A stretch of 54,448 nucleotides of DNA, taken from contig BBFE01000025.1 in the NCBI GenBank assembly GCA_001313085.1, positions 1 through 54,448 on the forward strand. Reading direction: 5' to 3'. The notes beneath the pieces are model-generated. The model did not search any database and was not told where the DNA came from. It saw nothing but the letters and a program-made list of their open reading frames with translations. Below are positions 39,486 through 48,124 of the stretch, piece by piece. Source of the stretch: Paenibacillus sp. JCM 18996 (lineage in GTDB: Bacteria > Bacillota > Bacilli > Paenibacillales > NBRC-103111). Within the stretch, counting starts at the first letter, position 1, and each line of letters begins with the position of its first letter. A program made the translations under genes and the position numbers.

Positions 39486-40932
39486 CTATAAAAACTTCCT
39501 CTGATGCTTTTTTGCCGTCGTAGGAGAACTGCACTTTTTTTATCCTCTACGATGGTCTCCAAATGTACGGTCTTGCCCCACAGCTGCTGGATGTAAGGAA
39601 TGGTCTTCTCCACATACTTGAGATCGAGCTCCACACCCTCGTACTCGTGGAACAGGTACAGCTCGCCGTTATGCTGGTAATCGCCGTCCCGCACTACGAT
39701 GTAAGGAAAGCCGCCGTTGACGCGGGAGTAGACGAGCTGGTCGCGGATGTTTTCCCAGGATTTGTCGGTGATTTTCCACTCGGGCCCTTTTTTTCTCGAA
39801 TACGTACAGATCCAGCTCTTCCACCAGCGGTTTGTTCAAATAATTGCGGATGAAGGAGGTATCCGAGTCGAACTCCCTCACTTCAAAAAAAATTTTCTGC
39901 CTGCCCTCACCGCCCATACGGCCGAAGCGTTCCCGTTCCTCGGGAGTCGGGTTATCCCAACGCTTCTCGATATCCTCGAATATTTTGAGTCCCAGATAAT
40001 AAGGGTTCAAATGATGCTGGGAGGGCACCACGACCGCGGAGTTCAGCTTGGCGTACTCGATAGTTTCTTCCTCGGTGAGGTCGAGCTCGCGCATGATGCG
40101 CTGATGCCAATACGAAGCCCAGCCTTCGTTCATAATCTTCGTCTCCATCTGCGGCCAGAAGTACAGCATCTCGTCGCGCAGCATGGTTAGGATATCCCTC
40201 TGCCAAGGCTCCAGGTAAGCGGCATACTCCTCGATGAACAGCAGCAGATCCTTCTCCGGCTCTGGCGGGAACCGCTTGGGCGCGTGTTCCTTGGCCGCTG
40301 CCGTCACTTTTTTTTCTCCGACTCATCGAGTCCCCATAAATCCTCATAGCCTGTGCTTTTTTTGCGGGTTTTTTTTCTTGACGTTGTCCGAAGCGGACTT
40401 TTCGTTTCCGCGCGGCCGGTTCATCCGGTTCAAGCTGGGATCGACGTGCTCCTGGATTGCCAGCACGGCGTCGATGAATTCCTCCACCCGCTCGGTGCCG
40501 TATTCCAGCTCATACTGCCGGATCCGCTCCGCAGTAGCGGACATGCTCTCGACCATGTCGCGGTTCGTTTTGGAAAAAAAACGGACATTGTTCTTGAAAA
40601 AAAGTCGCAGTGAGCCAGCACGTGGGCGACGATCAGCTTGTTCTGGATCAGCGAGTTGCGTCCAGCAGGAAGGCGTAGCAGGGATCGGAGTTGATGACAA
40701 GCTCATAAATTTTGCTGAGGCCAAAATCGTACTGTGTTTTCATTTTGTGAAACGTCTTGCCGAAGCTCCAGTGGCTGAAGCGTGACGGCATGCCGTAGGC
40801 GCCGAAGGTATAGATGATGTCCGAAGGGCAGATTTCATAACGCATCGGAAAATAATCCAGCCCAAAGCCGTCGGCTATTTCCGTGATCTCCGCTATCGCA
40901 TATTCGAGTTCTTTGATTTCGGAAGCGTTCAT
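39486..40932 (-). CDS. spoVR: Stage V sporulation protein R
   Basis: About 480 residues (B. subtilis SpoVR 468). ATG at 40932 overlaps the yhbH stop (ATGA). Seen: [20 protein letters not shown] (20), [65 protein letters not shown] (20) and [13 protein letters not shown], with [14 protein letters not shown]. Known: needed for spore cortex formation. In the given sequence it is broken at A/T runs near 39492, 39510, 39538, 39789, 39885, 40311, 40360, 40575 and 40596. The proposed end, [10 protein letters not shown], matches the usual SpoVR C-terminus. Confidence 0.9.
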
Positions 40933-42095
40933 TGGAGCGCGGCTCCTTTCACCGGATTGGAGAAGAAGGTGCGAAGCGCCTTGTATACTTCCCCTTTTTT
41001 TCACGAATGACATAGTACACAAACTTCGGATCGGAAATATTCTTATAGGCTGACATTAAAGTGGAGCTGCGGTTGTATTGGTTCACTTCGCCGTAGCCGA
41101 ACAAGTTGGATCGTGCCATCAGCTGTCCGATTAGCTTGACGCAGCGTTCGTTATCCGAGGTCAGATTGTCGCCGTCCGAGAAGTGAAAAGGATAAATATT
41201 GAAGCGGGAAGGATGGTACTGCAGGTCGATCAGCTCCAGGGCCTTCTGGTAAGCAGAGGAGCAGATGGTCCCGCCGCTTTCGCCTTTGGTGAAAAATTCC
41301 TCTTCCGTCACGACTCTGGCTTCGGTATGGTGGGCGATAAACACGATTTCCACCTTCTCGTATTTCGTTCTGAGGAATCGGGTCATCCAGAAGAAGAAGC
41401 TGCGCGCGACATATTTTTTCAAAGGTTCCCATACTGCCCGAAGTATCCATCATTGCTAGGATCAGCGCGTTGGAGTGGGGCTTCACGACCTCTTCCCACG
41501 TCTTGAACCTCAGATCGTCCGGTGTGATCCCGTGGATGCCAGGGTTGCCTGAGGTGGAATTTCTCTTCAGGTTCTCGAGGATAGTGCGTTTCTTGTCTAT
41601 GTTGGACATAATGCCTTTTTTTACGGATGTCGTTAAAAAAATAATTTCTTTGGTGGAAAGGTCATGGTTCTCCTTCTGCTTCAGATTGGGCAGCTCCAGC
41701 TCTTCAAATAGCAGTGTCTGCAGTTCCTCCAAATTTACTTCCGCCTCATAGTAATCCTTCCCGGCTTGGTCACCGGCACCCTGGCCTTTGCCCGGACCCT
41801 GGGCAGGCGCGGGATCGACGCCGAGCACATCGCCTACCTTGCTGTTGCCGTCGCCCTGTCCGACATGCTTGCCTTTGTTGTGGTTATATCGGAAACGGTA
41901 TTCGTCCAAGCTGCGGATGGGAACCTTGATAATTTGCTTGCCATCTGACAGAATGATGTTCTCCTCTGTGACCAGATCGGGCAAATTTTGCTTGATCGCG
42001 TCTCGTACCTTTTGTTGGTGCCGGGTTTGATCCTGGTAGCCTTTGCGGTGCAGCGACCAATCCTCGCGGGAAACGGTGAACAACGGTTCTGTCAT
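40929..42095 (-). CDS. yhbH: YhbH / DUF444 sporulation protein
   Basis: ATG at 42095 with AGGAGG 9-10 bases upstream. About 388 residues. Seen: [43 protein letters not shown], the von Willebrand A-type metal site [40 protein letters not shown] and PFHFSDGDN. Known: YhbH is made in sporulation together with PrkA. Breaks near 40996 (A7), 41420 (A6), 41619 and 41638. It overlaps spoVR by 4 bases. In related genomes prkA precedes this pair directly; here prkA is 34 kb away. Confidence 0.9.
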
Positions 42096-42344
42096 GCGGG
42101 ACACCTCCTGAGTTTTTTGCGATAAGTGCCATTTTGGTTTTGCCGAACTGGCCTTAAGGCCTTTACAAGAAAAAAAATAGCTTGTTATCAAATATATTCA
42201 AGAGACAGGGGGATATGTGAGCAGGATAGGTGCCTATTTTTTTTACAGTTACTTTTTTTAAAGCCAATAAGGAGGGGAGTTATGGGTGAAAAAAATTTAC
42301 GGTAGTTTGCAAGGGGAAAGCTGTATAAGGAGCAGCGACGCTGT

Positions 42345-42812
42345 CAATTGAGGCGGTTTGGTGAAAATGTAGGGGCTCTGGCGAGGGTTCCTAACGATGT
42401 TATTATGAATATCGTTGGACCACCACTAAAGAAAATAGCTATTATTCCAGAAGATTATCCCGAATCGGAATATGAATCAAGCTATCGTAAGATTCCGACC
42501 AATAAAGTATGTACTTACCAAGTTTATATATTATTCTTGCAGTATGACGAAACTTTAAGGGATGTGATTAATGAAACCCGAGGTGTCGTCGGTCAGAGTA
42601 ACATTTCAGTTAATCAAAGTCGTAATTTAATCATGCCAATCCCGTCATTACAAGAGCAACAAGAAATTATCAATACTTTGAATAGGTTGATTGAAAAGGA
42701 AAACTCTGCAGTAGAGATGTTGGAAGTAAAAGAAACTGACCTAGAAATGACTATCCTATCCATTTTATCGAAGGCGTTTCAAGGGGAATTAGGTACTAAT
42801 AATCCTGATGAG
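42345..42812 (+). pseudogene. Fragment of a type I restriction specificity subunit (HsdS)
   Basis: The frame reads VPNDVIMNIVGPPLKKIAII, PTNKVCTYQVYILFLQYDE and the conserved second-half helix LQEQQEIINTLNRLIEKENS (20) up to SILSKAFQGELGT. This is the C-terminal part of HsdS; both the first target-recognition domain and a start are missing, and no hsdM or hsdR is present. After about 42812 the open frame continues to 42977 but is antisense to a retropepsin-like gene, so the gene was cut there. Base composition is clearly more AT-rich than the neighbours, a sign of transfer. A short ORF with a good ribosome binding site (AAGGAGGGG, ATG 42281) ends after 7-22 codons just before it. Confidence 0.65.
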
Positions 42813-43024
42813 GAGAAGCAACTTTCTTCTCCGCCGATGGCAAAAGCACTGACCATCTCGTCTCCAGGTTCAAAAGAGACAGCAATATCAGCTACTGCAT
42901 CGGCGGATAACAACGTATGTGAAGCTCCAGTATCAATGACCAACTTGTCTATGGTAGAGCTTGTCCCTTGTAATTAATCGTAATCGAGGTCTGCAGGAGT
43001 CCATCTTACAAGTTCAAATTTCAT
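42812..43024 (-). pseudogene. Retropepsin-like aspartic protease, truncated
   Basis: From ATG 43024, inside the end of the upstream gene, three frames joined by small indels read MKFELVDGLLQTSITINYKG, then KLVIDTGASHTLLSADAVAD with the active-site motif DTGASHT, then FAIGGEESCFSSS, and stop matching at about 42812 where the hsdS fragment begins on the other strand. Known: bacterial retroviral-type aspartic proteases carry one D-T-G-A motif per subunit. Roughly the C-terminal half is missing. Confidence 0.55.
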
Positions 43025-43271
43025 ACCGGACAACTCCCCTTAAGCCTCTAAGTGTACGGAGCTCGATCTTTAGCTCTTCATTCGAGGTGTGGGACACAAT
43101 GATACCGTCCTTCGAACGAAGCAGTTCTTGAGTTGCCTCCTTAGGATCCTGGATCGATTTAATTAAGGCAACTTCATCAACGTACTTGGTATTTCCTTCG
43201 GTATGGGATGCTAAAATTTGCAGCTTAATGTATTGGTCAGGATAAATCTTGCGCACTTCTTCCCATTGCAT
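43014..43271 (-). CDS. Hypothetical protein paired with a retropepsin-like gene, 85 residues
   Basis: The start is taken at ATG 43271 because GGAGGTG lies about 7 bases upstream; the longer frame to 43301 has none. Seen: MQWEEVRKIYPDQYIKLQIL (20), VDEVALIKSIQDPKEATQEL (20), IIVSHTSNEELKIELR. Uninterrupted. Its last 11 bases overlap the retropepsin start. Known: similar small genes commonly sit directly upstream of retropepsin-like genes; the function is unknown. Confidence 0.6.
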   Translation of the reverse strand: MQWEEVRKIYPDQYIKLQILASHTEGNTKYVDEVALIKSIQDPKEATQELLRSKDGIIVSHTSNEELKIELRTLRGLRGVVRYEI

Positions 43272-43297
43272 GGCTGGCACCTCCATTTGGTTAGTCC

Positions 43298-44072
43298 TCA
43301 TTCAAGATCGACAATCATGCCCGTTTCCGCCATGGTTACACCCTCGGCAGGTCATAAGCTTGCCGCAAATCTATGCCGTGAGACATATGGGTGAAGACGC
43401 ATTGTTTCGGTGCAAGCTCGCCAAGCAGCTCCAGTGCTTCGACGACATCGTACACAGAGCGGGTTTCCATGGGGGCCTCTTCTTTGTAAAAGCTTGTACC
43501 TAATACAAGCAGATCAAGGCCGAAGAAAGGCTTTCTCTCGTCCTCGCTAAGATTGATCGCATCCGAACAGTAAGCCCAGCGGTAGCTACCACGGGAAAAA
43601 ACATACGCGTAGGAGGTACCGTTTTTTGCCATGGCACACCAGATGGGGCACCGCAAGCCAGTCTCCAAGCCGCACCCCGCCGTCTGCCGAAATATATTCC
43701 AACTGGCTGCCGAGCCAAGGAAATTGGGAGCGCAGCGTTTGAATTACAGCGAAGGGAGCGTACACCTGTCCCTTCTGTTTAGTCCATCGGCAGCAGTCGG
43801 CCCATTCGGGCAGCCCTCCAATATGGTCGAAATGCGCATGGGTGATCAGCATATGTTTCATCTCATGCCTGCCGGACTTCTCCATTTGAGCTTTCCAGTC
43901 GGGGCCGCAGTCGATGAGGATAGAATCATTATTCATCGTCAGCAATGCGGAAGACCGCTGCCTTGCGTTCCTGCCGCTGCTTCTTGCTTCTTCGCATACT
44001 TCACATTTGCAATATACCCGCGGCACCCCCATCGAATCCCCGGTACCCCAGAACAGCAGCCTGTCTGTCATT
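43298..44072 (-). CDS. MBL-fold metallo-hydrolase (PhnP-like)
   Basis: About 257 residues. Seen: LLFWGTGDSMGVPRVYCKC with Cys-x-Cys-x2-Cys (CKCEVC), ILIDCGPDWKAQM, the metal motif THAHFDHIGGLPE, YRWAYCSDAI, and a final His in FTHMSHGIDL. Known: PhnP-type phosphodiesterases bind two metals plus one structural zinc. Start at ATG 44072 for lack of a better site. Breaks: A6 near 43625 (5 needed) and a lost G near 43335, after which it ends GMIVDLE. It is divergent from a methyltransferase gene across a Zur-like box. Confidence 0.8.
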
Positions 44073-44244
44073 TCCAGCCCTTCTTTCTTGTAGATCATAC
44101 TAGAATGATAACAAAGTCCAGCGGCCTGTTCAAAGTGGATTTTAAACAAGACAAATGGTCTTGCACATGGATATATGCGACTACGGTGTAAGAGTATATT
44201 GTTTTCATTCGATGTAGATGAAAATTGTAATTGCTCCTGTTTAC

Positions 44245-44263
44245 AAATCGTAATTATTACTAT
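44245..44263. promoter_or_regulatory. Zur-like box 1
   Basis: TCGTAATTATTAC at 44248-44260 matches the Bacillus Zur operator core TCGTAATNATTACGA in 13 of 15 positions. It lies between the divergent metallo-hydrolase and methyltransferase genes. Confidence 0.7.
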
Positions 44264-44326
44264 ATGATGGAATGGGTATTCGAAGTGAGGACATTCGGAC
44301 TCCGAACAATAAAGGATGAGATCGGA

Positions 44327-45115
44327 ATGAAGAGGCATAGCCTGACATGGTATGAACAGAGCTTCAGCCAAGATTATCTGGCCGTCTATAAACATCGGGA
44401 TAGGCAAGATCCAGTGGCTGATGTGCAAAATATGCTCCGATGGCTGAGGCTGCCTGAGGGGGCTCGGGTTTTCGATCTATGCTGCGGGATGGGCCGCCAC
44501 GCCATGGCTCTTGCAGAATGCGGGTTCCAGGTCACGGGAATGGATATGTCGAAAACGATGTTGACCGAAGCTAAGCGTGAGGATCGCGAAGGACTGGTAA
44601 CGTGGCTTAAGGGCGATGTGCGCCGTATTCCTGTCCGACGTAAATTTGACGCTGTAATAAACTTATTTACTTCGTTCGGGTATTTTTTTTCGGAAGATAC
44701 GGAGAATATGAAGGTGCTGCAGCAAATTTCACGTATTTTGCATGAGAACGGCCAATTTGTTATCGATTTCCTGAATCCGGATTATTTGGCTAGAAATCTT
44801 GTTCCGGAATCGGAAAGGACAGAAGGGGAAGTGCGAATTTGCGAAAAGCGCTCCATCCAGTACGGATTTGTGGTCAAGCAAGTCGTAATATGTGAGCCGG
44901 AGCGGCCGGAGCGCACTTATACCGATAGGATAAAGCTGTACAAACTCCAGGATTTCAAGCGAATGCTTTCAGAAGCCTGTCTGGTGATCAAACAAGAGTA
45001 TGGCAGCTACGGCGGAGATCCGTACGATGAGGGGGAATCGCCTCGTCTGATTATCGTGGGAGGGAAACAGCCAAGACCCGTTAATATGACTGGTAGTGGC
45101 AGGAGTCCCTATTGA
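44327..45115 (+). CDS. Class I SAM-dependent methyltransferase
   Basis: The start is taken at ATG 44327 (AAGGATGAGATCGGA upstream). About 262 residues, uninterrupted. Seen: WYEQSFSQDYLAVYKHRD, SAM motif I VFDLCCGMGRHAMALAE, motif II VTGMDMSKTML, KGDVRRIP, and NLFTSFGYFFSED. A T8 run appears to add one Phe to the usual FGYFS. Known: proteins of this kind are small-molecule or tRNA methyltransferases; the substrate is unknown. It lies behind Zur box 1 and before yciC, so it may be zinc-regulated. Confidence 0.8.
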   Translation: MKRHSLTWYEQSFSQDYLAVYKHRDRQDPVADVQNMLRWLRLPEGARVFDLCCGMGRHAMALAECGFQVTGMDMSKTMLTEAKREDREGLVTWLKGDVRRIPVRRKFDAVINLFTSFGYFFSEDTENMKVLQQISRILHENGQFVIDFLNPDYLARNLVPESERTEGEVRICEKRSIQYGFVVKQVVICEPERPERTYTDRIKLYKLQDFKRMLSEACLVIKQEYGSYGGDPYDEGESPRLIIVGGKQPRPVNMTGSGRSPY

Positions 45116-45190
45116 AACAGGGCAATGTGAGAATTACATCGACCATCACTGCTGAACGTTCAAGTTCCGTATTTAAATCATAATGATAAA

Positions 45191-45203
45191 TCGTAATTAT
45201 TAC
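45191..45203 (+). promoter_or_regulatory. Zur-like box 2, before yciC
   Basis: TCGTAATTATTAC, identical to box 1, 18 bases before the yciC start. A weaker partial copy (TCATAATGAT) lies directly upstream at 45178-45187. B. subtilis yciC is known to be repressed by Zur through two sites. Confidence 0.75.
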
Positions 45204-45221
45204 ATTTTAAGGAGGAAGAAA

Positions 45222-46430
45222 ATGAATTCGACAAAGATTCCGGTCACCGTGTTAAGCGGTTATTTGGGGGCGGGTAAAACAACCGTCTTGAACCATGTGC
45301 TGAACAACAGGGATGGATTAAAGGTGGCCGTGATCGTGAACGATTTGAGCGAAGTGAATATCGATGCGTCGCTTGTGAAAGAGGGAGGCGGGCTGTCGCG
45401 GACCGATGAGAAGCTGGTGGAAATGTCCAACGGCTGCATCTGCTGCACGCTGAGGGAGGACTTGCTTCAAGAGGTTGAAAAGCTCGCCAAGGAACATCGT
45501 TTCGACTATATCGTTATTGAATCCACAGGAGTCGGGGAGCCGATCCCGATTGCACAGACATTCACATACATTGACGCAGAGCACGGCATCGATCTGTCGC
45601 AGTACTGCCGTCTCGACTCTATGGTCACTGTCGTGGACGCTTACCGTTTTTGGCACGATTACGCATCGGGCGAGACGCTTCTGGACCGCAGCCAGGCGGT
45701 GGGGGAAGACGATACACGCGAAGTGGTGGATCTGCTCATCGACCAAATAGAATTTTGCGATGTGCTCCTGTTGAATAAATGCGACAAAGTGGAGGAAGCG
45801 GAATTGGAGGAGCTTGAAGGCATACTGCGGAAGCTTCAGCCTCGAGCGAAAATAATCCGCACCTCGTACGGGAAAGTGGATCCGGCTGAGATATTGAATA
45901 CCGGGTTGTTTGATTTCGATGAAGCGAGCCGGTCGGCAGGCTGGATTAAAGAGATGGAAGCGTCTGTTCATACGCCGGAAACCGAAGAATATGGCATTTC
46001 TTCTTTTGTATACGAAAGGGGCAGACCGTTCCATCCCGGCAGATTGCTGCAGTGGATGGAGGAATGGCCGGCGGAGGTTGTCCGGGCAAAGGGAATGATG
46101 TGGCTCGCCACCAGGAATGATTTTGCGCAAAGCTTCAGCCAGGCCGGGCCATCCATCTCGTTCGGGCCTGCAGGCTATTGGGCCGCTGCCTTGCCGGAAA
46201 CGGAGCGGCAGGCGGCGATGGATGAAGACCATGTACTTGCAAAGCATTGGGATGAGGCGTATGGCGACCGTGTTAATAAAGTGGTGTTCATTGGCATCGA
46301 TATGGATCGGGAACAGATCGTTTCCACGCTGGACGCCTGCCTGCTGACAGATGAGGAGATGGGTCAGGACTGGAGCGGGTTTCCAGATGATTTGCCGAAT
46401 GTTCTGCCGGAAGCATTGGCCGCTCTGTAA
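45222..46430 (+). CDS. yciC: Zinc-responsive GTPase metallochaperone (COG0523; YciC/ZagA)
   Basis: ATG 45222 after AAGGAGGAAGAA. 402 residues, uninterrupted. Seen: Walker A LSGYLGAGKTT, the metal-binding motif NGCICCTLRED (CxCC), IESTGVGEPIPIAQTF, the GTPase base-recognition motif LLNKCDKV and a C-terminal CobW domain (FVYERGRPFHPGRLLQW). Known: ZagA/YciC delivers zinc to proteins such as FolE during zinc limitation and is repressed by Zur. The Zur box in its promoter supports this. Confidence 0.92.
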   Translation: MNSTKIPVTVLSGYLGAGKTTVLNHVLNNRDGLKVAVIVNDLSEVNIDASLVKEGGGLSRTDEKLVEMSNGCICCTLREDLLQEVEKLAKEHRFDYIVIESTGVGEPIPIAQTFTYIDAEHGIDLSQYCRLDSMVTVVDAYRFWHDYASGETLLDRSQAVGEDDTREVVDLLIDQIEFCDVLLLNKCDKVEEAELEELEGILRKLQPRAKIIRTSYGKVDPAEILNTGLFDFDEASRSAGWIKEMEASVHTPETEEYGISSFVYERGRPFHPGRLLQWMEEWPAEVVRAKGMMWLATRNDFAQSFSQAGPSISFGPAGYWAAALPETERQAAMDEDHVLAKHWDEAYGDRVNKVVFIGIDMDREQIVSTLDACLLTDEEMGQDWSGFPDDLPNVLPEALAAL

Positions 46431-46455
46431 ATTTAAATAATGCAGGAGATGAAGC

Positions 46456-46506
46456 ATGCGAGTAATCGTAAACGGCCGGACTTCGGAAGTCCGGTCTTTT
46501 TTTTAA
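46456..46506 (+). CDS. Mini-ORF (16 codons) reading through the yciC terminator
   Basis: ATG 46456 has AGGAG 9 bases upstream and codes for MRVIVNGRTSEVRSFF. The codons run through the terminator stem and end in the T run. The first residues resemble the start of a bL33-type ribosomal protein (MRV-V), whose zinc-free paralogues are often Zur-regulated, so it may be a decayed rpmG or mere chance. Confidence 0.25.
   Translation: MRVIVNGRTSEVRSFF
46473..46504 (+). terminator. Rho-independent terminator after yciC
   Basis: CCGGACTT / AAGTCCGG with a 3-base loop, then T8. Confidence 0.9.
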
Positions 46507-46631
46507 CAGGACGGGCTTGAAACAGAGTTTTAATATCCCTATAATTTAGTAGGATTGTTTTTTTATTTTAAAGGCGAACTTTCTTTCATAACAACTTCAT
46601 TATAATTAAAGAAACGGAGATCCTCACTTCT

Positions 46632-47455
46632 ATGAGCAGCCAAATCGAATCATTGGAAAACCTTCTTGAGGTAATACCCGTCCTTAAAGCTTCTATCCCC
46701 GCTGATTTGTCCATCGCCGTTTGCGACCTTGAGAAATTTATTGCCTATTTCCCTGGCGAAACCGTAAATTTAAATATTGGTGTAGGCCAGGCTTTGAACC
46801 CTGACGAACCTCTTTCTATTGCATTGACGCAGAATAAATCGCTTGTTGTGGAGGTGCCGGCTGATTTCTATGGTTTTGATTTCACCGGAACCGCTGTGCC
46901 TGTCCATGACCAAAGCGGTAAAGTCATCGGCGGAATTGCCGTTCAGCTGCGCAGGCAAACTGAATTAAGGGTCATCGCGGATCAAATCTCAGTGTCATTA
47001 GCACAGGCCAATGAACGGATCATGCAGGTCGCAAGCGGCTCTGACGCTCTGGCTGACTTCACCCAAAGACTGCTTGTCCAGTCTCAACAGGCGGAGGAAG
47101 ATGTCAAGAATACGGAAGAAGTGTTGTCGATAATCAAAAGAGTGGCGGACCAAACCAATTTGCTCGGGCTGAATGCGGCGATAGAAGCGGCAAATGCCGG
47201 CGAGAAAGGCAGAGGCTTCGAAGTCGTGGCGAGAGAAATCCGGAAGTTTTCCAAAGAAACAGTGTCGTCCACTCAGCAGATCCGCCAAACGCTGGTTCAG
47301 ATCCAGGAAATTACTAAACAAATCGGAACATCGATAGAACAAATCGCTTCAATCGGCCAGGAGCAGGCGGCTTCCACTCAAGAAATCTCGACGTTCATAG
47401 AAGAAATTCAAGGTATGTCCGACAAGCTGAATCAGTTTGCAAAAAAAATTATAAG
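46632..47455 (+). CDS. Soluble methyl-accepting chemotaxis-type receptor
   Basis: About 274 residues without membrane helices. N-terminal sensor region ([20 protein letters not shown], 20; [20 protein letters not shown], 20), then a short signalling domain with the hairpin-tip sequence [20 protein letters not shown] (20) and [13 protein letters not shown]. Known: YfmS-like soluble receptors signal through CheA/CheW; this N-terminus resembles sensor domains found in many Bacillales. In the given sequence an A8 run at 47442-47449 extends the frame by 19 residues; with 7 it ends FAKKL at 47455. Confidence 0.85.
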
Positions 47456-47549
47456 TAAACCTCTATCCGGGGGCAAGATTTTTTGTTTACTTTTGGCATA
47501 CTGCTAACCATGCATTTTTTGCTGACTATTTGCTGAAGAGAGGTTTGTT

Positions 47550-47927
47550 ATGAGTTTTCAAAAAAAATGGTGCGTTCGATCGATTCTGCCGCGCTTTCAG
47601 AGCCGGAAATTTTAGTGCGCCAGCTGCGCGGCAAGCTGCCCGCCGTTTTTTACAGAGAGAAGTGTCGAGGCGTTTTGCGACGCCTTTCTTCTTGTGCTGC
47701 AAATAGGTATTAAACTTGGGTTTACTCCGATGATCCTGTATCTTCCCTCCCGCCCGAAAGTATCGGAAAGTTTGGTGGTCCAATTTCAACTGATCAATAC
47801 GACGATTGCCAGACGTGAAAGCGAGAAGGATTGGTTCCATGAGTTGTTTTCCCTATTTCAAGGCATGGCGAGTCTGCTGTCCTTATCGTGGGATGAGATC
47901 GAAAATCGGATTGCCGCGTTGAGCTAG
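47550..47927 (+). CDS. Hypothetical protein, about 124 residues
   Basis: ATG 47550 with AGAGAGG upstream. With A8 near 47560 (6 needed) and T6 near 47646 (5 needed) corrected, one frame reads MVRSIDSAALSEPEILVRQL (20), VEAFCDAFLLVLQIGIKLGF (20), TPMILYLPSRPKVSESLV, and FHELFSLFQGMASLLSLSWD (20). Mostly helical, with no clear membrane segment. Family not recognised. It follows the chemoreceptor gene by 95 bases. Confidence 0.5.
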
Positions 47928-48124
47928 CAGAGTTGAAAGCAGGCGGGTGAGGGATGGAGTCCTGTTGATGTGGCAGGCTCCATAGCTGTCATGGAATATA
48001 ATTGAGCGTCTATACATAATTTATCGTGAGCGAAATGTTTCACCTTTGTGAAAACCGGTTAAGTAAGTTAATGTGATATCTTTGTTCTACCAAAAAAAGA
48101 AAAACGCTTACGGGGAGTGTTCGC

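Noticed and set aside
42345..42977. Intact type I restriction specificity gene
   Set aside because: No first recognition domain, no hsdM or hsdR, and the last 55 codons are antisense to a protease gene.
43014..43271. Toxin-antitoxin module
   Set aside because: The overlapping partner carries the DTGASHT protease motif, so the pair is a retropepsin-type locus, not a known toxin-antitoxin family.
45318..46457. Long open frame antisense to yciC
   Set aside because: It is the shadow of a highly conserved gene; no start signals and no recognisable protein.
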